Source: Actinomycetota bacterium
GTDB taxonomy: Bacteria; Actinomycetota; CADDZG01; JAHWKV01
NCBI GenBank assembly: GCA_030447305.1
Contig: JAUJPC010000001.1
Span: 886,506-950,505, forward strand
Direction of reading: 5' to 3'
Length of the DNA stretch: 64,000 bases
Below, piece after piece: positions 11,820-19,792 of the stretch; the stretch's first letter is position 1, and each line of letters starts with the position of its first letter. Under the pieces are notes generated by a model. It had not been told where the DNA came from and searched no databases. It saw nothing but the letters and a program-made list of their open reading frames with translations. The translations under genes were made by a program, and so were the position numbers.

Positions 11820-12653
11820 CTAGCGGCAGAAGATATTGAGGAGGAGGCAGCGCCTGGCCGGTGCGGCCTGGGGCTCGAAGAAGTTAGTTTCCTCTCCGCC
11901 CGCGCTGTACGCATGCTGGGGCCCGTAGGGCTGCTGGCCGGTGGTGTACTGAGCAGCCTGCTCGCCGGCCCAGCCTATTGCTTCACGCAGGGTCACGTGC
12001 CCGTCACCGTTCGAGTCGCCCTGACCACCCAGGAGCGCTCTCTGCACCAGAAAGCCGGTCCATACCGAGGTACGCCAGCTCGGTTCCTCGTACCCCTTCT
12101 CATCCTCCGCGGATGCTGCTGTGAACAGCCGGCGCGGGCTCGAGACGCCGTGGTCAAACCCGGCAGCCTCGCAGGCGGCGATGTCGATCCAGGAGATGCC
12201 CTGGAGCTGCCGAACGTAATCGGCAAACTGGGTGTCGGAGATGAACCGGCCATCGGTCGGCCACAGATACTCGTGCGGCCCCTCGATGCCGCCCGCGTTG
12301 TTCATCTGCTTGGTGTGACCGGAGTAGTGCACCACGCACTCAGTGGACGGACCACACTTTTCAACCATCCACTGCAGTCCCTCCAGGATGGCTGCCTGGG
12401 TGGCGGCGCCGTCGGTCAACATCCTAATGTGGTCTTCCGGCCAGCCATTTTGTGCAAGCAGCGTGTGGAAGGCGTTGGCGTCTCCAACCGCCCCCACATT
12501 GGTGCGAGTGGGACCCTGATGCCGGTCTATGCCAATGATAAGAGCCCACTTCTCGGGGGCCGGCGCGGGAGCGGCAATCGCGGGCAGGGTAGTGCCGAGT
12601 ACTACCGCAAGACCCAGAATCAGCAGAGCAAGTCGCCGCAAGGTTTCCTCCAT
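11820..12653 (-). CDS. Secreted caspase-family peptidase (orthocaspase) with EF-hand
   Basis: A 277-residue exported protein. A signal peptide (1-28) ends in LPAIAA. The caspase p20-like fold follows: WALIIGIDRHQG (36-47), a histidine in HYSGHT (His113) and a cysteine in DIAACEAAG (Cys161), the expected catalytic dyad. Residues 213-224 form a textbook EF-hand loop (D-x-N-x-D-x-H-x-T-x-x-E), suggesting Ca2+ control as in metacaspases. The canonical Gly after the catalytic His is Thr. It is divergent from a class E sortase 75 nt away, so it likely acts at the cell surface. Substrates are unknown. Confidence 0.82.
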   Translation of the reverse strand: MEETLRRLALLILGLAVVLGTTLPAIAAPAPAPEKWALIIGIDRHQGPTRTNVGAVGDANAFHTLLAQNGWPEDHIRMLTDGAATQAAILEGLQWMVEKCGPSTECVVHYSGHTKQMNNAGGIEGPHEYLWPTDGRFISDTQFADYVRQLQGISWIDIAACEAAGFDHGVSSPRRLFTAASAEDEKGYEEPSWRTSVWTGFLVQRALLGGQGDSNGDGHVTLREAIGWAGEQAAQYTTGQQPYGPQHAYSAGGEETNFFEPQAAPARRCLLLNIFCR

Positions 12654-12715
12654 CTCGGTCCGAGGGCGCTAATTCAACGTTGCCCATTCTGTCGTTACTC
12701 TAATCCTGGGTGCTC

Positions 12716-12721
12716 TAAAGT
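12716..12721 (+). promoter_or_regulatory. -10 box TAAAGT for a leaderless sortase transcript
   Basis: TAAAGT (TANNNT type) ends 7 nt before the ATG at 12729. No ribosome-binding site is visible, which supports leaderless initiation. Confidence 0.5.
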
Positions 12722-12728
12722 TGACGGC

Positions 12729-13367
12729 ATGTTGAGCCTTTCATCTCGCGGTGGACGCATCATTTCCCGACTGCTTACCCTCGTAGCCGTCCTCATGATG
12801 ATCGGCGGTCTGGGCCTCATCGGACATCCGTTCTACACGGACTACATGGCCGACCAGACGCAAGAGCAGCTTTCGGAACAGCTACACACCGCCAGCACCA
12901 GGGAAGCATTTGAGGTCGGAAAGGTAAAAGAGGCCTCCGCCGTTACCCGCTTGCTAATCCCCAAGCTCAACGTGGATACGATCGTGGTAGAGGGAACCTC
13001 CAAGGAGGCGTTGGATTCGGGAGCAGGGCACTACCCGGAAACGCCGCTGCCGGGAGAGCCCGGCAACGTCGGCATCGCCGGGCACCGCACTACATACGGC
13101 AAGCCTTTCGCGGATCTCGACCTTCTAGTGCCCGGGGATCGAGTGGAGCTTCAGACTCCCATCGGCCCTTTCATCTACGAGATGGTCGAGCCCTTCGATG
13201 GGCATGCCAATCCGTGGGTAATCCAGCCCGACGACTGGTCCGTGGTGGCACCGACCAAAGGGCACATGCTGACCCTGACCACATGCCACCCGAAGCGAAG
13301 CGATAAGCAACGTCTCGTGGCACGGTTGAGGTTGGTGGAAGGTCCAACGCAGTCCGGCAGCTCATAG
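12729..13367 (+). CDS. Class E sortase
   Basis: A 212-residue membrane-anchored transpeptidase that cleaves an LPxTG/LAxTG-type signal and attaches the protein to peptidoglycan. A cytoplasmic Arg-containing N-terminus and one transmembrane helix (14-32) lead into the sortase domain. Catalytic residues are visible: His119 in GIAGHRTTYG, Cys186 in TLTTCHPKR and Arg195 in KQRLVARL. The start is the ATG at 12729; the frame is open much further upstream, but that part is antisense to the caspase gene. The LPRTG protein at 13606 is the obvious substrate. Confidence 0.9.
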   Translation: MLSLSSRGGRIISRLLTLVAVLMMIGGLGLIGHPFYTDYMADQTQEQLSEQLHTASTREAFEVGKVKEASAVTRLLIPKLNVDTIVVEGTSKEALDSGAGHYPETPLPGEPGNVGIAGHRTTYGKPFADLDLLVPGDRVELQTPIGPFIYEMVEPFDGHANPWVIQPDDWSVVAPTKGHMLTLTTCHPKRSDKQRLVARLRLVEGPTQSGSS

Positions 13368-13605
13368 CACCGCTCCGGTCACGCAGAGGCACATTCGACC
13401 ACCTGCCCAGAAATTCTGGAAAGTCATGAGGGAATCCGATAGAGTCCGGCGGGGATACCCGTTTCTTCGGTTTCTGGGTTGCTGTGCCTTAACCTTTGAC
13501 CCGTTCACCAAGGACATGGGTCGCCGGATGCAACGAAAAGTAACCAGTATCCCGGCATAAAGGTCAATCGTTTACCAAGGCAAGGTCCTACGAAGGAGAA
13601 AAATA

Positions 13606-14526
13606 GTGCGGAAGAGACTTCTCAGAAGTGCAGTAATAATTCCACTTGTTCTTTTGATCACAGCTTTGAGCAGTCCGGCTTTTGCCACCCCCCTCACGGC
13701 CACCACGGCCAGGGCCTACGGAATCAACCTCGACCTTTTGGATGCCAACGTCATCGACGAGACGCCCCTTCAGACCGCCGGCCCGGGCATCAACCAGGGT
13801 GCCGACAACCTGGTGGAGGTGCCGCTCGAACAGGTCGCCTTTGTGGGACTCGTAGGCGCCAAAGCCCAAACCAGAAGAGATTCGGTGATCGAGCCCGAGC
13901 TGCCCCTGGGCAGGCTCACGGTGACGCAGGGAGGACCGGCCAAGCCTGCGCTGTACAACGCACAGGCATTTGCGCGTAGCGCTGGTGCGGTAGCGCTGCC
14001 TCCGGTCCCTGTGGTAGGGACAGACCCTCTGGCCGCCGTCAGACTTCTGACGGGCGACGACGCCCTGGGTGACATCCTGGCGGTTGACGCCGTGGTTGCT
14101 GAGGCCCTCGTCTCTTGCGTCGACTTCCAGCCGGTGATCGCGGGCGGAGGTCTGCTGACCGGGGTGCGGCTGCTCGGGCAGGACCTCACGGACGCCATCG
14201 ACGGGACGGCGAACCAGGTTATCGATGTGGTAGATCCTCTGGCTGGTACCGTCATTCCCGGCTCTCGTCTGGTCGCCAACGAGCAGATCAGGACGCCCAA
14301 TGGGCTGGTGGTGAACGGGCTTCATCTGTTTATCCCGAACCTCATCGATTTGGTCCTCTCTCACGCCGAGGTCAGCGGTGCCGTCTGCGAGCCCGCTCCT
14401 GCTCCTCCGAAGCTCCTTCCGAGGACGGGTGGGGACAGCGCCGGTCTGGGAGTCGCCATCCTTGCCGGAGGCGTATTCCTCCTCGAAGCGCAGCGCCGTC
14501 GCAGGGCCAAGTTGGGACGCAGCTAG
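13606..14526 (+). CDS. LPRTG-anchored surface protein, choice-of-anchor-P-like
   Basis: A 306-residue sortase substrate. A signal peptide (1-26, ending SSPAFA) precedes a large extracellular domain with DLLDANVIDETP and LVGAKAQTRRD. The C-terminal sorting signal is complete: LPRTG (271-275), a hydrophobic stretch (AGLGVAILAGGVFLL) and a basic tail RRRRAK. The extracellular part resembles choice-of-anchor P proteins but has no enzymatic motif. The GTG start has GAAGGAG 7 nt upstream. The 238-nt gap before it holds several short dyads (for example GACCC/GGGTC at about 13498-13522); no known riboswitch was recognised. Confidence 0.82.
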   Translation: MRKRLLRSAVIIPLVLLITALSSPAFATPLTATTARAYGINLDLLDANVIDETPLQTAGPGINQGADNLVEVPLEQVAFVGLVGAKAQTRRDSVIEPELPLGRLTVTQGGPAKPALYNAQAFARSAGAVALPPVPVVGTDPLAAVRLLTGDDALGDILAVDAVVAEALVSCVDFQPVIAGGGLLTGVRLLGQDLTDAIDGTANQVIDVVDPLAGTVIPGSRLVANEQIRTPNGLVVNGLHLFIPNLIDLVLSHAEVSGAVCEPAPAPPKLLPRTGGDSAGLGVAILAGGVFLLEAQRRRRAKLGRS

Positions 14527-14556
14527 AAGGTAGCTAGCTAAACGCTCACTCAACAA

Positions 14557-14588
14557 CAAAAGTGCACCCCCTCGGGGGTGCGCTTTTG
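14557..14588. terminator. Strong intrinsic terminator, probably bidirectional
   Basis: CAAAAG-T-GCACCCCC-TC-GGGGGTGC-G-CTTTTG: an 8-bp GC stem with a 2-nt loop, flanked by an A-run on one side and CTTTTGTTTG on the other. It serves the LPRTG gene and could also stop leftward transcription of the ABC exporter operon that ends at 14649. Confidence 0.85.
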
Positions 14589-14648
14589 TTTGCAGGTGTT
14601 CCTAGGAAGGAAGTCTTCCGCCGGGTGTCGCCGGCTTGCCTCGGATCT

Positions 14649-15425
14649 CTAGCGGTTCCGCTCCCGGCGCACGAACAGCGCCGTGCCGATTGCCAGGAAC
14701 ACCGCAAACATGACTCCCATGATCGCAAGGTTGGTGATCGGGTTGAGCAGGACCACCCGGTCGTACTCGTCTCTCCCGGCGTAGTAGACCGCCCGCATCA
14801 GATCCACTGCGTAGCGCATCGGCGCCAGGCTCGAGAAGAAGTTGAGCGCCGGAGGCAGGTCGTTGATCGGGTTGAACACCCCGGCCAGGAAGAACTGGGG
14901 CAGCAGTAGGAACGGGAACACCTGGTTCGCCGACCGCTGGCTCCGGAGGTTCGAAAGGACGATCACTCCGAACGAAGCACCCAGCATGCACGCGACCAGA
15001 GCAACCGGAAACAGCGCCAGAGCCCTCGGAATGGTCATCCCAACGCCCATGACGAAGGCGAGGACCACCAGTGCAAAGCCCTGGGGCAGCGCCACCATCG
15101 TCTCACCGAGGGTCTTACCGAGAATGATCGTGTAGCGGGAGATCGGGGTGATGAAGATCTCCTGGCTGAAATCCTCCTCACGATCGGAGATCAGCGAGAT
15201 GATACCGCTGGCCGACGACTGGAACAGGGTCTGGGCCAGGACTCCGGTGAAGGTGAAGGTCATCAGGTTGAAGTTGCCGTCCCCGAAGCTGGCCTGCAGC
15301 GAGCCGCCCAGGACCAGGATGAAGATCAGCGGGAATATGAGCGAGGAGACCAGGCGAGCCGGGTCCCGCAGCAGATTCATGAAGTCCCGCTGGGCGATGG
15401 CCATCATGGCGTTAACCTGGTGCAT
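14649..15425 (-). CDS. ABC-2 type transporter permease
   Basis: A 258-residue membrane subunit of a DrrAB/NodIJ-like exporter with about six transmembrane helices. It contains the ABC-2 signatures SLIFPLIFILVLGG near the N-terminus and LPQFFLAGVFNPINDLPP before the last helices. Its start overlaps the ATPase gene by 14 nt, so both are translated from one mRNA. The substrate could be a lipid, antibiotic or polysaccharide precursor; the sequence does not say which. Confidence 0.88.
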   Translation of the reverse strand: MHQVNAMMAIAQRDFMNLLRDPARLVSSLIFPLIFILVLGGSLQASFGDGNFNLMTFTFTGVLAQTLFQSSASGIISLISDREEDFSQEIFITPISRYTIILGKTLGETMVALPQGFALVVLAFVMGVGMTIPRALALFPVALVACMLGASFGVIVLSNLRSQRSANQVFPFLLLPQFFLAGVFNPINDLPPALNFFSSLAPMRYAVDLMRAVYYAGRDEYDRVVLLNPITNLAIMGVMFAVFLAIGTALFVRRERNR

Positions 15426-16365
15426 CGGACTTCTTCAACACCGCGATATAGGCGTCTTCTAGGGTCGGGAAGTGGGTACGAACGCTCAAAAGCGGGGTCT
15501 CAATCGCCTTCAGAATCTCGTGCACCGTTCTGCCGTTCAGAGCCACCTTGAACTCGGGACCTTTCGCATAGGGGATGCTCATGGCGTCCAGCTCCCTGCT
15601 GAGTGCGGCCGGGTCGGCAGGGGTGACCAGCAGGTACTCCTCGACCAGGTCCTTCTTGATCGCGGTCGGGCTGCCGAACGACACGATCTTTCCGCCGTCG
15701 ATGATGCAGATCGTGTCGGCCTCCTCGGCTTCCTCCAGGTAGTGGGTGGTTAAAAAGACGGTCGCCCCCGTCTGCACCCGGATCACCTTCAGGTACTCCC
15801 ACAGGCTCCGGCGGGAATCGGCGTCCAGTCCGGCGGTTGGCTCGTCCAGAAAGAGCACCTTGGGCCGGTGCATCAGGCTCCGCACGATCTCAAGCTTCCG
15901 TTTCATTCCACCCGAGAAGCGCTTGACCGGTTTGAACATCTCCGCCTTGAGCCCCAGGATTCCGGAGAGCTCCTTGAAGCGAGTCCGGTACTCCGCCGGC
16001 ATCAGCCGGTAGGAGGGACGCCACGGATACAGGCCGTAGAGGATGGCGTGGAACCTGACGTTCTCCTCGGCGGTCAGGTTGAGGTCGAGGCTCGGTTGCT
16101 GGAACACGATGCCTATCTGCTGCCGCACCTCGTTGGACTGGCTCTTCACGTCGTAACCCCCGATCCGAACCGACCCCGATGAGGGTATGAGAGTGGTTGT
16201 GAGGATCGAGATGGTGGTTGTCTTGCCGGCGCCGTTGGGACCAAGAAGAGCGAAGAACTCGCCCTCGCTGACATCGAAGCTGATACCGTCGACGGCGTTG
16301 ACCTCCGACTTTTTGTAGCGCTTCGTGAGGTCCCTGACCTGGATTACGCGGCCGGTAACCGCCAA
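15412..16365 (-). CDS. ABC transporter ATP-binding protein (DrrA-like)
   Basis: The ATPase partner of the permease at 14649. Walker A GPNGAGKTTT, the signature FSGGMKRKLE, Walker B VLFLDEPTAGLD and the switch His (LTTHYLEEAEEAD) are all present. The C-terminal extension is as in the DrrA group. The frame stays open to an ATG at 16521, but those extra 52 residues are Pro/Arg/Ala-rich, lie outside the ABC fold, and would leave only 29 nt before the divergent gap gene. The TTG at 16365 just before the first strand (VIQVRDLTKRY) is preferred, without a strong ribosome-binding site. Confidence 0.85.
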   Translation of the reverse strand: MAVTGRVIQVRDLTKRYKKSEVNAVDGISFDVSEGEFFALLGPNGAGKTTTISILTTTLIPSSGSVRIGGYDVKSQSNEVRQQIGIVFQQPSLDLNLTAEENVRFHAILYGLYPWRPSYRLMPAEYRTRFKELSGILGLKAEMFKPVKRFSGGMKRKLEIVRSLMHRPKVLFLDEPTAGLDADSRRSLWEYLKVIRVQTGATVFLTTHYLEEAEEADTICIIDGGKIVSFGSPTAIKKDLVEEYLLVTPADPAALSRELDAMSIPYAKGPEFKVALNGRTVHEILKAIETPLLSVRTHFPTLEDAYIAVLKKSDAPG

Positions 16366-16550
16366 ATGAGCGGGCGGGAGCCGCCGTTCAGAGGGGCGGA
16401 CCGGAGGGTGCGGGGGAGGGGCCGGTGCATCTCCGCTCGCGGCACGAGGGTTTTGGTTGATAATGCATACTACCGCCCGGTCCGTCGGCCGTTTCTCGCG
16501 GCGAGCACGTGCCGGGGGCATCGGGATTAGCCGACACGGAGGTTAGGCGA

Positions 16551-17573
16551 ATGACTGTAAAGGTGGGGGTAAACGGCTTCGGCCGCATCGGAAGAATCTT
16601 TCTGCGCTCCGTTCTGGAGCGGCCGGACAGTGGCGTTGAGGTAGTGGCGGTCAACGACATTGCGTCGCCCGACATCCTGGCTCACATGCTGAAGTACGAC
16701 ACCACTCACGGAACCATGTCCGAGGACGTCACCGTGGACGACGAAGGCATTCACGTGGACGGTCAGACCATCAAGGTGACCTCCGAGCGTGAGCCGTCCG
16801 ACCTGCCGTGGAAGGAGCTTGGTGTCGATGTCGTCATCGAGTCCACCGGCATATTCACCGACCGAGCCGGAGCTTCCAAGCACCTCGAGGCCGGAGCCCG
16901 CAAGGTCATTATCTCCGCTCCCTCAAGTGACCCGGATGTCACCATCGTCCTGGGCGTGAACGAGGGGGATTACGACCCATCCAAGCACGACATCATCTCC
17001 AACGCATCCTGCACCACCAACTCGGTCGGCCCGATGGCCAAGGTGCTGATGGACAACTTCGGGATCAAGTCCGGGTTCATGACCACCATCCACGCCTACA
17101 CCACCGAGCAGCAGCTTCAGGACCAGATAGCGATGACCCGCAAGGGCAAGCCGGACCTGCGCCGTATGCGGTCTGCGGCCAACAACATAGTGCCGGCATC
17201 GACCGGAGCCGCCAAGGCGCTGTCGGTGGTCATTCCGGAGCTGAAGGGCAAGCTGGACGGCATGGCCATGCGGGTACCGGTCCCCGACGGGAGCGTCACC
17301 GACCTGGTCTGTGTTTTGGACCGGGAAGTTACCAGCGACGACGTGAACGACGCCTACTCGAAGGCCTCCCAGCAGGCCAATTGGAAGGGTCGCCTGGTTT
17401 ACACCGAGGACCCGATCGTCTCCGGCGACATCGTCGGCAACCCCGCCTCCTGCATCATCGACGGACTGTCCACAATGGCCAACGGCAACATGGTGAAGGT
17501 CATCGGCTGGTACGACAACGAGTGGGGTTACAGCAACCGCCTGGTCGACCTGGCTGCGAAGGTGGGCGCTTGA
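16551..17573 (+). CDS. gap: Glyceraldehyde-3-phosphate dehydrogenase, type I
   Basis: A 340-residue NAD-dependent enzyme of lower glycolysis. It starts with the Rossmann motif VGVNGFGRIGR. The catalytic Cys154 sits in SNASCTTN, and WYDNEWGYSNR near the C-terminus is typical. The start is the ATG at 16551 with GGAGG 8 nt upstream; an in-frame codon at 16509 would only add a non-conserved tail. It heads the operon gap-pgk-tpiA-secG, with each junction overlapping or very short. A GATAAT element at about 16459-16464 may be its -10 box. Confidence 0.97.
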   Translation: MTVKVGVNGFGRIGRIFLRSVLERPDSGVEVVAVNDIASPDILAHMLKYDTTHGTMSEDVTVDDEGIHVDGQTIKVTSEREPSDLPWKELGVDVVIESTGIFTDRAGASKHLEAGARKVIISAPSSDPDVTIVLGVNEGDYDPSKHDIISNASCTTNSVGPMAKVLMDNFGIKSGFMTTIHAYTTEQQLQDQIAMTRKGKPDLRRMRSAANNIVPASTGAAKALSVVIPELKGKLDGMAMRVPVPDGSVTDLVCVLDREVTSDDVNDAYSKASQQANWKGRLVYTEDPIVSGDIVGNPASCIIDGLSTMANGNMVKVIGWYDNEWGYSNRLVDLAAKVGA

Positions 17574-18754
17574 AGCTGCCCTCTCTGGACGATCTCGATG
17601 TAAACGGCAAGCGGGTCCTGGTGAGGGTGGACTTCAACGTCCCCCTCAAGGACGGCAAGGTGGTGGATCCGATGCGGATCAATGCCGCTCTGCCAACTAT
17701 CCGCCGCCTGCTGGACGAGGGCGCCACGGTGATCCTGTGCTCCCACCTGGGACGCCCGAAGGGACAGGTGGACCCGAAGTACTCACTCGAGCCGGTAGCC
17801 CGGGCTCTGGCCGACATGCTGGGCAAGGCGGTGCGGCTGACCGAGGCCGCCAACGGTCCGGCGGAGGACCTGGAGGGCCTGGCGCCGGGTGATGTCGCCC
17901 TTCTCCAGAACCTTCGATACGACCCCCGGGAGGAGGCCAACGACCCGGGGTTCGCCCAGGAGCTGGCTTCGCTGGCCGATGCCTACGTGTGCGACGCCTT
18001 CGGCGCGGTGCACCGGGCTCATGCCTCGGTTGCCGGAGTTCCGGCCCTGCTCCCCAGTGCAGCGGGGCTTCTGCTGCACAAGGAGGTTGAGGTCCTGTCG
18101 ACGCTGCTGGAAAACCCCAAGCGGCCGTTCGTGGTGGTGCTGGGTGGCTCAAAGGTGTCCGACAAGCTGGGCATCGTGAAAAATCTGCTGGGCAAGGCGG
18201 ACAACATCCTGATCGGCGGGGCCATGGCCAACACCTTTCTGGCGGCCCAGGGCAACGACATCGGCAACTCGCGAATCGAGGCCGACCGCCTCGAGGAGGT
18301 CAAGGGCATCCTGAAGGCCGCGGAGGAGGCCGGGGTTCAGATGGGGTTTCCCGACGACGTTGTGGTTGCCGACGAGTTCTCCGAGGACGCCGAGGGCACA
18401 GTGGTTGAGGTCGGCCAGATCCCCAAGCAGTCGATGGCCCTGGACATCGGCCCTTCGAGCGTCTACCGCTTCGGTGAATGGATTCGAGTGGCATCGACGA
18501 TCCTTTGGAACGGTCCCATGGGGGTCTTCGAGTGGCCGGCGTTTGAAGCCGGCACCCGGGAGGTCGCCAAGCTGATCGCCGAAGCCGAGGCGTTCACCGT
18601 GGTCGGAGGTGGTGACTCCGCGGCGGCACTGGCGCAATTCGGTATGGAGGAAGGGGTGGACCACCTGTCCACCGGCGGTGGCGCATCGCTGGAGTTCCTG
18701 GAGGGGCGTCCCCTGCCCGGAGTTATGGCACTGAGCCAAGGGACGAAGTCGTGA
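17570..18754 (+). CDS. pgk: Phosphoglycerate kinase
   Basis: A 394-residue glycolytic kinase. Conserved segments are RVDFNVPL, SHLGRPKG, DAFGAVHRAHAS, GGSKVSDKLG, LWNGPMGVFE and the C-terminal VGGGDSAAA. It starts at a TTG whose last bases overlap the gap stop (TTGA), a coupled arrangement; the upstream open frame lies inside gap and is not used. Length and motifs are normal. Confidence 0.96.
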   Translation: MKLPSLDDLDVNGKRVLVRVDFNVPLKDGKVVDPMRINAALPTIRRLLDEGATVILCSHLGRPKGQVDPKYSLEPVARALADMLGKAVRLTEAANGPAEDLEGLAPGDVALLQNLRYDPREEANDPGFAQELASLADAYVCDAFGAVHRAHASVAGVPALLPSAAGLLLHKEVEVLSTLLENPKRPFVVVLGGSKVSDKLGIVKNLLGKADNILIGGAMANTFLAAQGNDIGNSRIEADRLEEVKGILKAAEEAGVQMGFPDDVVVADEFSEDAEGTVVEVGQIPKQSMALDIGPSSVYRFGEWIRVASTILWNGPMGVFEWPAFEAGTREVAKLIAEAEAFTVVGGGDSAAALAQFGMEEGVDHLSTGGGASLEFLEGRPLPGVMALSQGTKS

Positions 18755-19515
18755 GCCGGCGACCGATCATGGCGGCCAACTGGAAGATGAACAAGAACCA
18801 CATCGAGGCCATCCACTTCGTCGAGGAGTTTCGCAACCGGGTGGAGCAGAAGGCCATCAACCGGTCCGACATCGTGATCTGCCCGCCGTTCACCGCGCTG
18901 CGTTCCGTGCAGACGGTTCTCGACTCTGAGGACCTGGAGTTCAAGCTCGGTGCCCAGAACATGTACGCCGAAGACTCGGGGGCCTTCACGGGAGAAGTCT
19001 CCGGCCCCATGCTGACCAAGCTGGCCGTGACGTACGTCATCCTCGGACACTCGGAGCGCCGTGACTACTTCCAGGAGAGCGACGAGATGGTGAACAACAA
19101 GGTGAAGGCGGCCTTCCGCAACGGTCTGGTTCCCATCTGCTGTGTGGGGGAGACCCTTCGGGAGCGGGAGGAGGGTTTCACCAACAAGAAGGTGGAGTGG
19201 CAGATCGTCCACAGCCTGGAGGGCCTCACCGACGAGCAGATTTCCGGAATGGTCGTTGCCTACGAGCCGATCTGGGCGATCGGGACCGGCAAGACGGCAA
19301 CCGCCCAGGATGCGCAGGACACCATCGCCACCATTCGTTTGGTGATCCGCGACCACCACCCCGATGCAGCCGACAAGGTCCGCATCCAGTACGGGGGCAG
19401 CGTCAATCCCGGAAACATCGACGAGCTGATGGCGCAGCCCGATATCGACGGCGCCCTGGTGGGCGGTGCAAGCCTGGACCCGGTCCAGTTCGCCCGAATC
19501 CTGATGTTCGAGTGA
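18751..19515 (+). CDS. tpiA: Triosephosphate isomerase
   Basis: A 254-residue TIM-barrel enzyme that interconverts DHAP and GAP. Active-site residues are Asn10 and Lys12 (AANWKMNK), His100 (GHSERR) and Glu172 (YEPIWAIGTGK); the phosphate-binding loop YGGSV is near the C-terminus. The GTG start overlaps the pgk stop (GTGA), so it is translationally coupled. Confidence 0.97.
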   Translation: MSRRPIMAANWKMNKNHIEAIHFVEEFRNRVEQKAINRSDIVICPPFTALRSVQTVLDSEDLEFKLGAQNMYAEDSGAFTGEVSGPMLTKLAVTYVILGHSERRDYFQESDEMVNNKVKAAFRNGLVPICCVGETLREREEGFTNKKVEWQIVHSLEGLTDEQISGMVVAYEPIWAIGTGKTATAQDAQDTIATIRLVIRDHHPDAADKVRIQYGGSVNPGNIDELMAQPDIDGALVGGASLDPVQFARILMFE

Positions 19516-19555
19516 TAAACTGCGGGGGTCTGCCCATCCAACCGGTAGGAACCCT

Positions 19556-19792
19556 GTGCTCCTGAACCTTGTGATTGCCGCACACCTCATCGCGTGCCTC
19601 CTGTTGATTCTGTTCGTCCTGCTTCACGCCGGGCGCGGTGGGGGCCTCTCCGAGATGTTCGGCGGGGGAGCGACCGGCGGAGGGTTGAGCGGCTCCACGG
19701 TGGTCGAGAAGAACCTCGACCGGATGACCATCGCCACCGCGTTGGTCTTCACACTCACGACCTTTGCTCTCGCCTTCCTCATGAAGGCTTGA
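19556..19792 (+). CDS. secG: Preprotein translocase subunit SecG
   Basis: A 78-residue membrane protein of the SecYEG channel. Two hydrophobic segments (about 4-24 and 56-76) flank the Gly-rich loop GRGGGLSEMFGGG that defines the family. It starts at a GTG 41 nt after tpiA, and this position behind the gap-pgk-tpiA operon is classical in Gram-positives. Its stop overlaps the TTG start of the next gene. Confidence 0.93.
   Translation: MLLNLVIAAHLIACLLLILFVLLHAGRGGGLSEMFGGGATGGGLSGSTVVEKNLDRMTIATALVFTLTTFALAFLMKA

Noticed and set aside
11913-12728. Upstream extension of the sortase frame
   Set aside because: It is the antisense of the caspase gene and lacks sortase homology; the ATG at 12729 gives a complete class E sortase.
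13368-13605. ydaO (c-di-AMP) riboswitch before the LPRTG gene
   Set aside because: The conserved blocks of that class could not be aligned by eye, so no riboswitch is claimed.
13588-14559. 323-residue minus-strand frame opposite the LPRTG gene
   Set aside because: Shadow frame; the plus strand has a signal peptide, sorting signal, strong ribosome-binding site and terminator.
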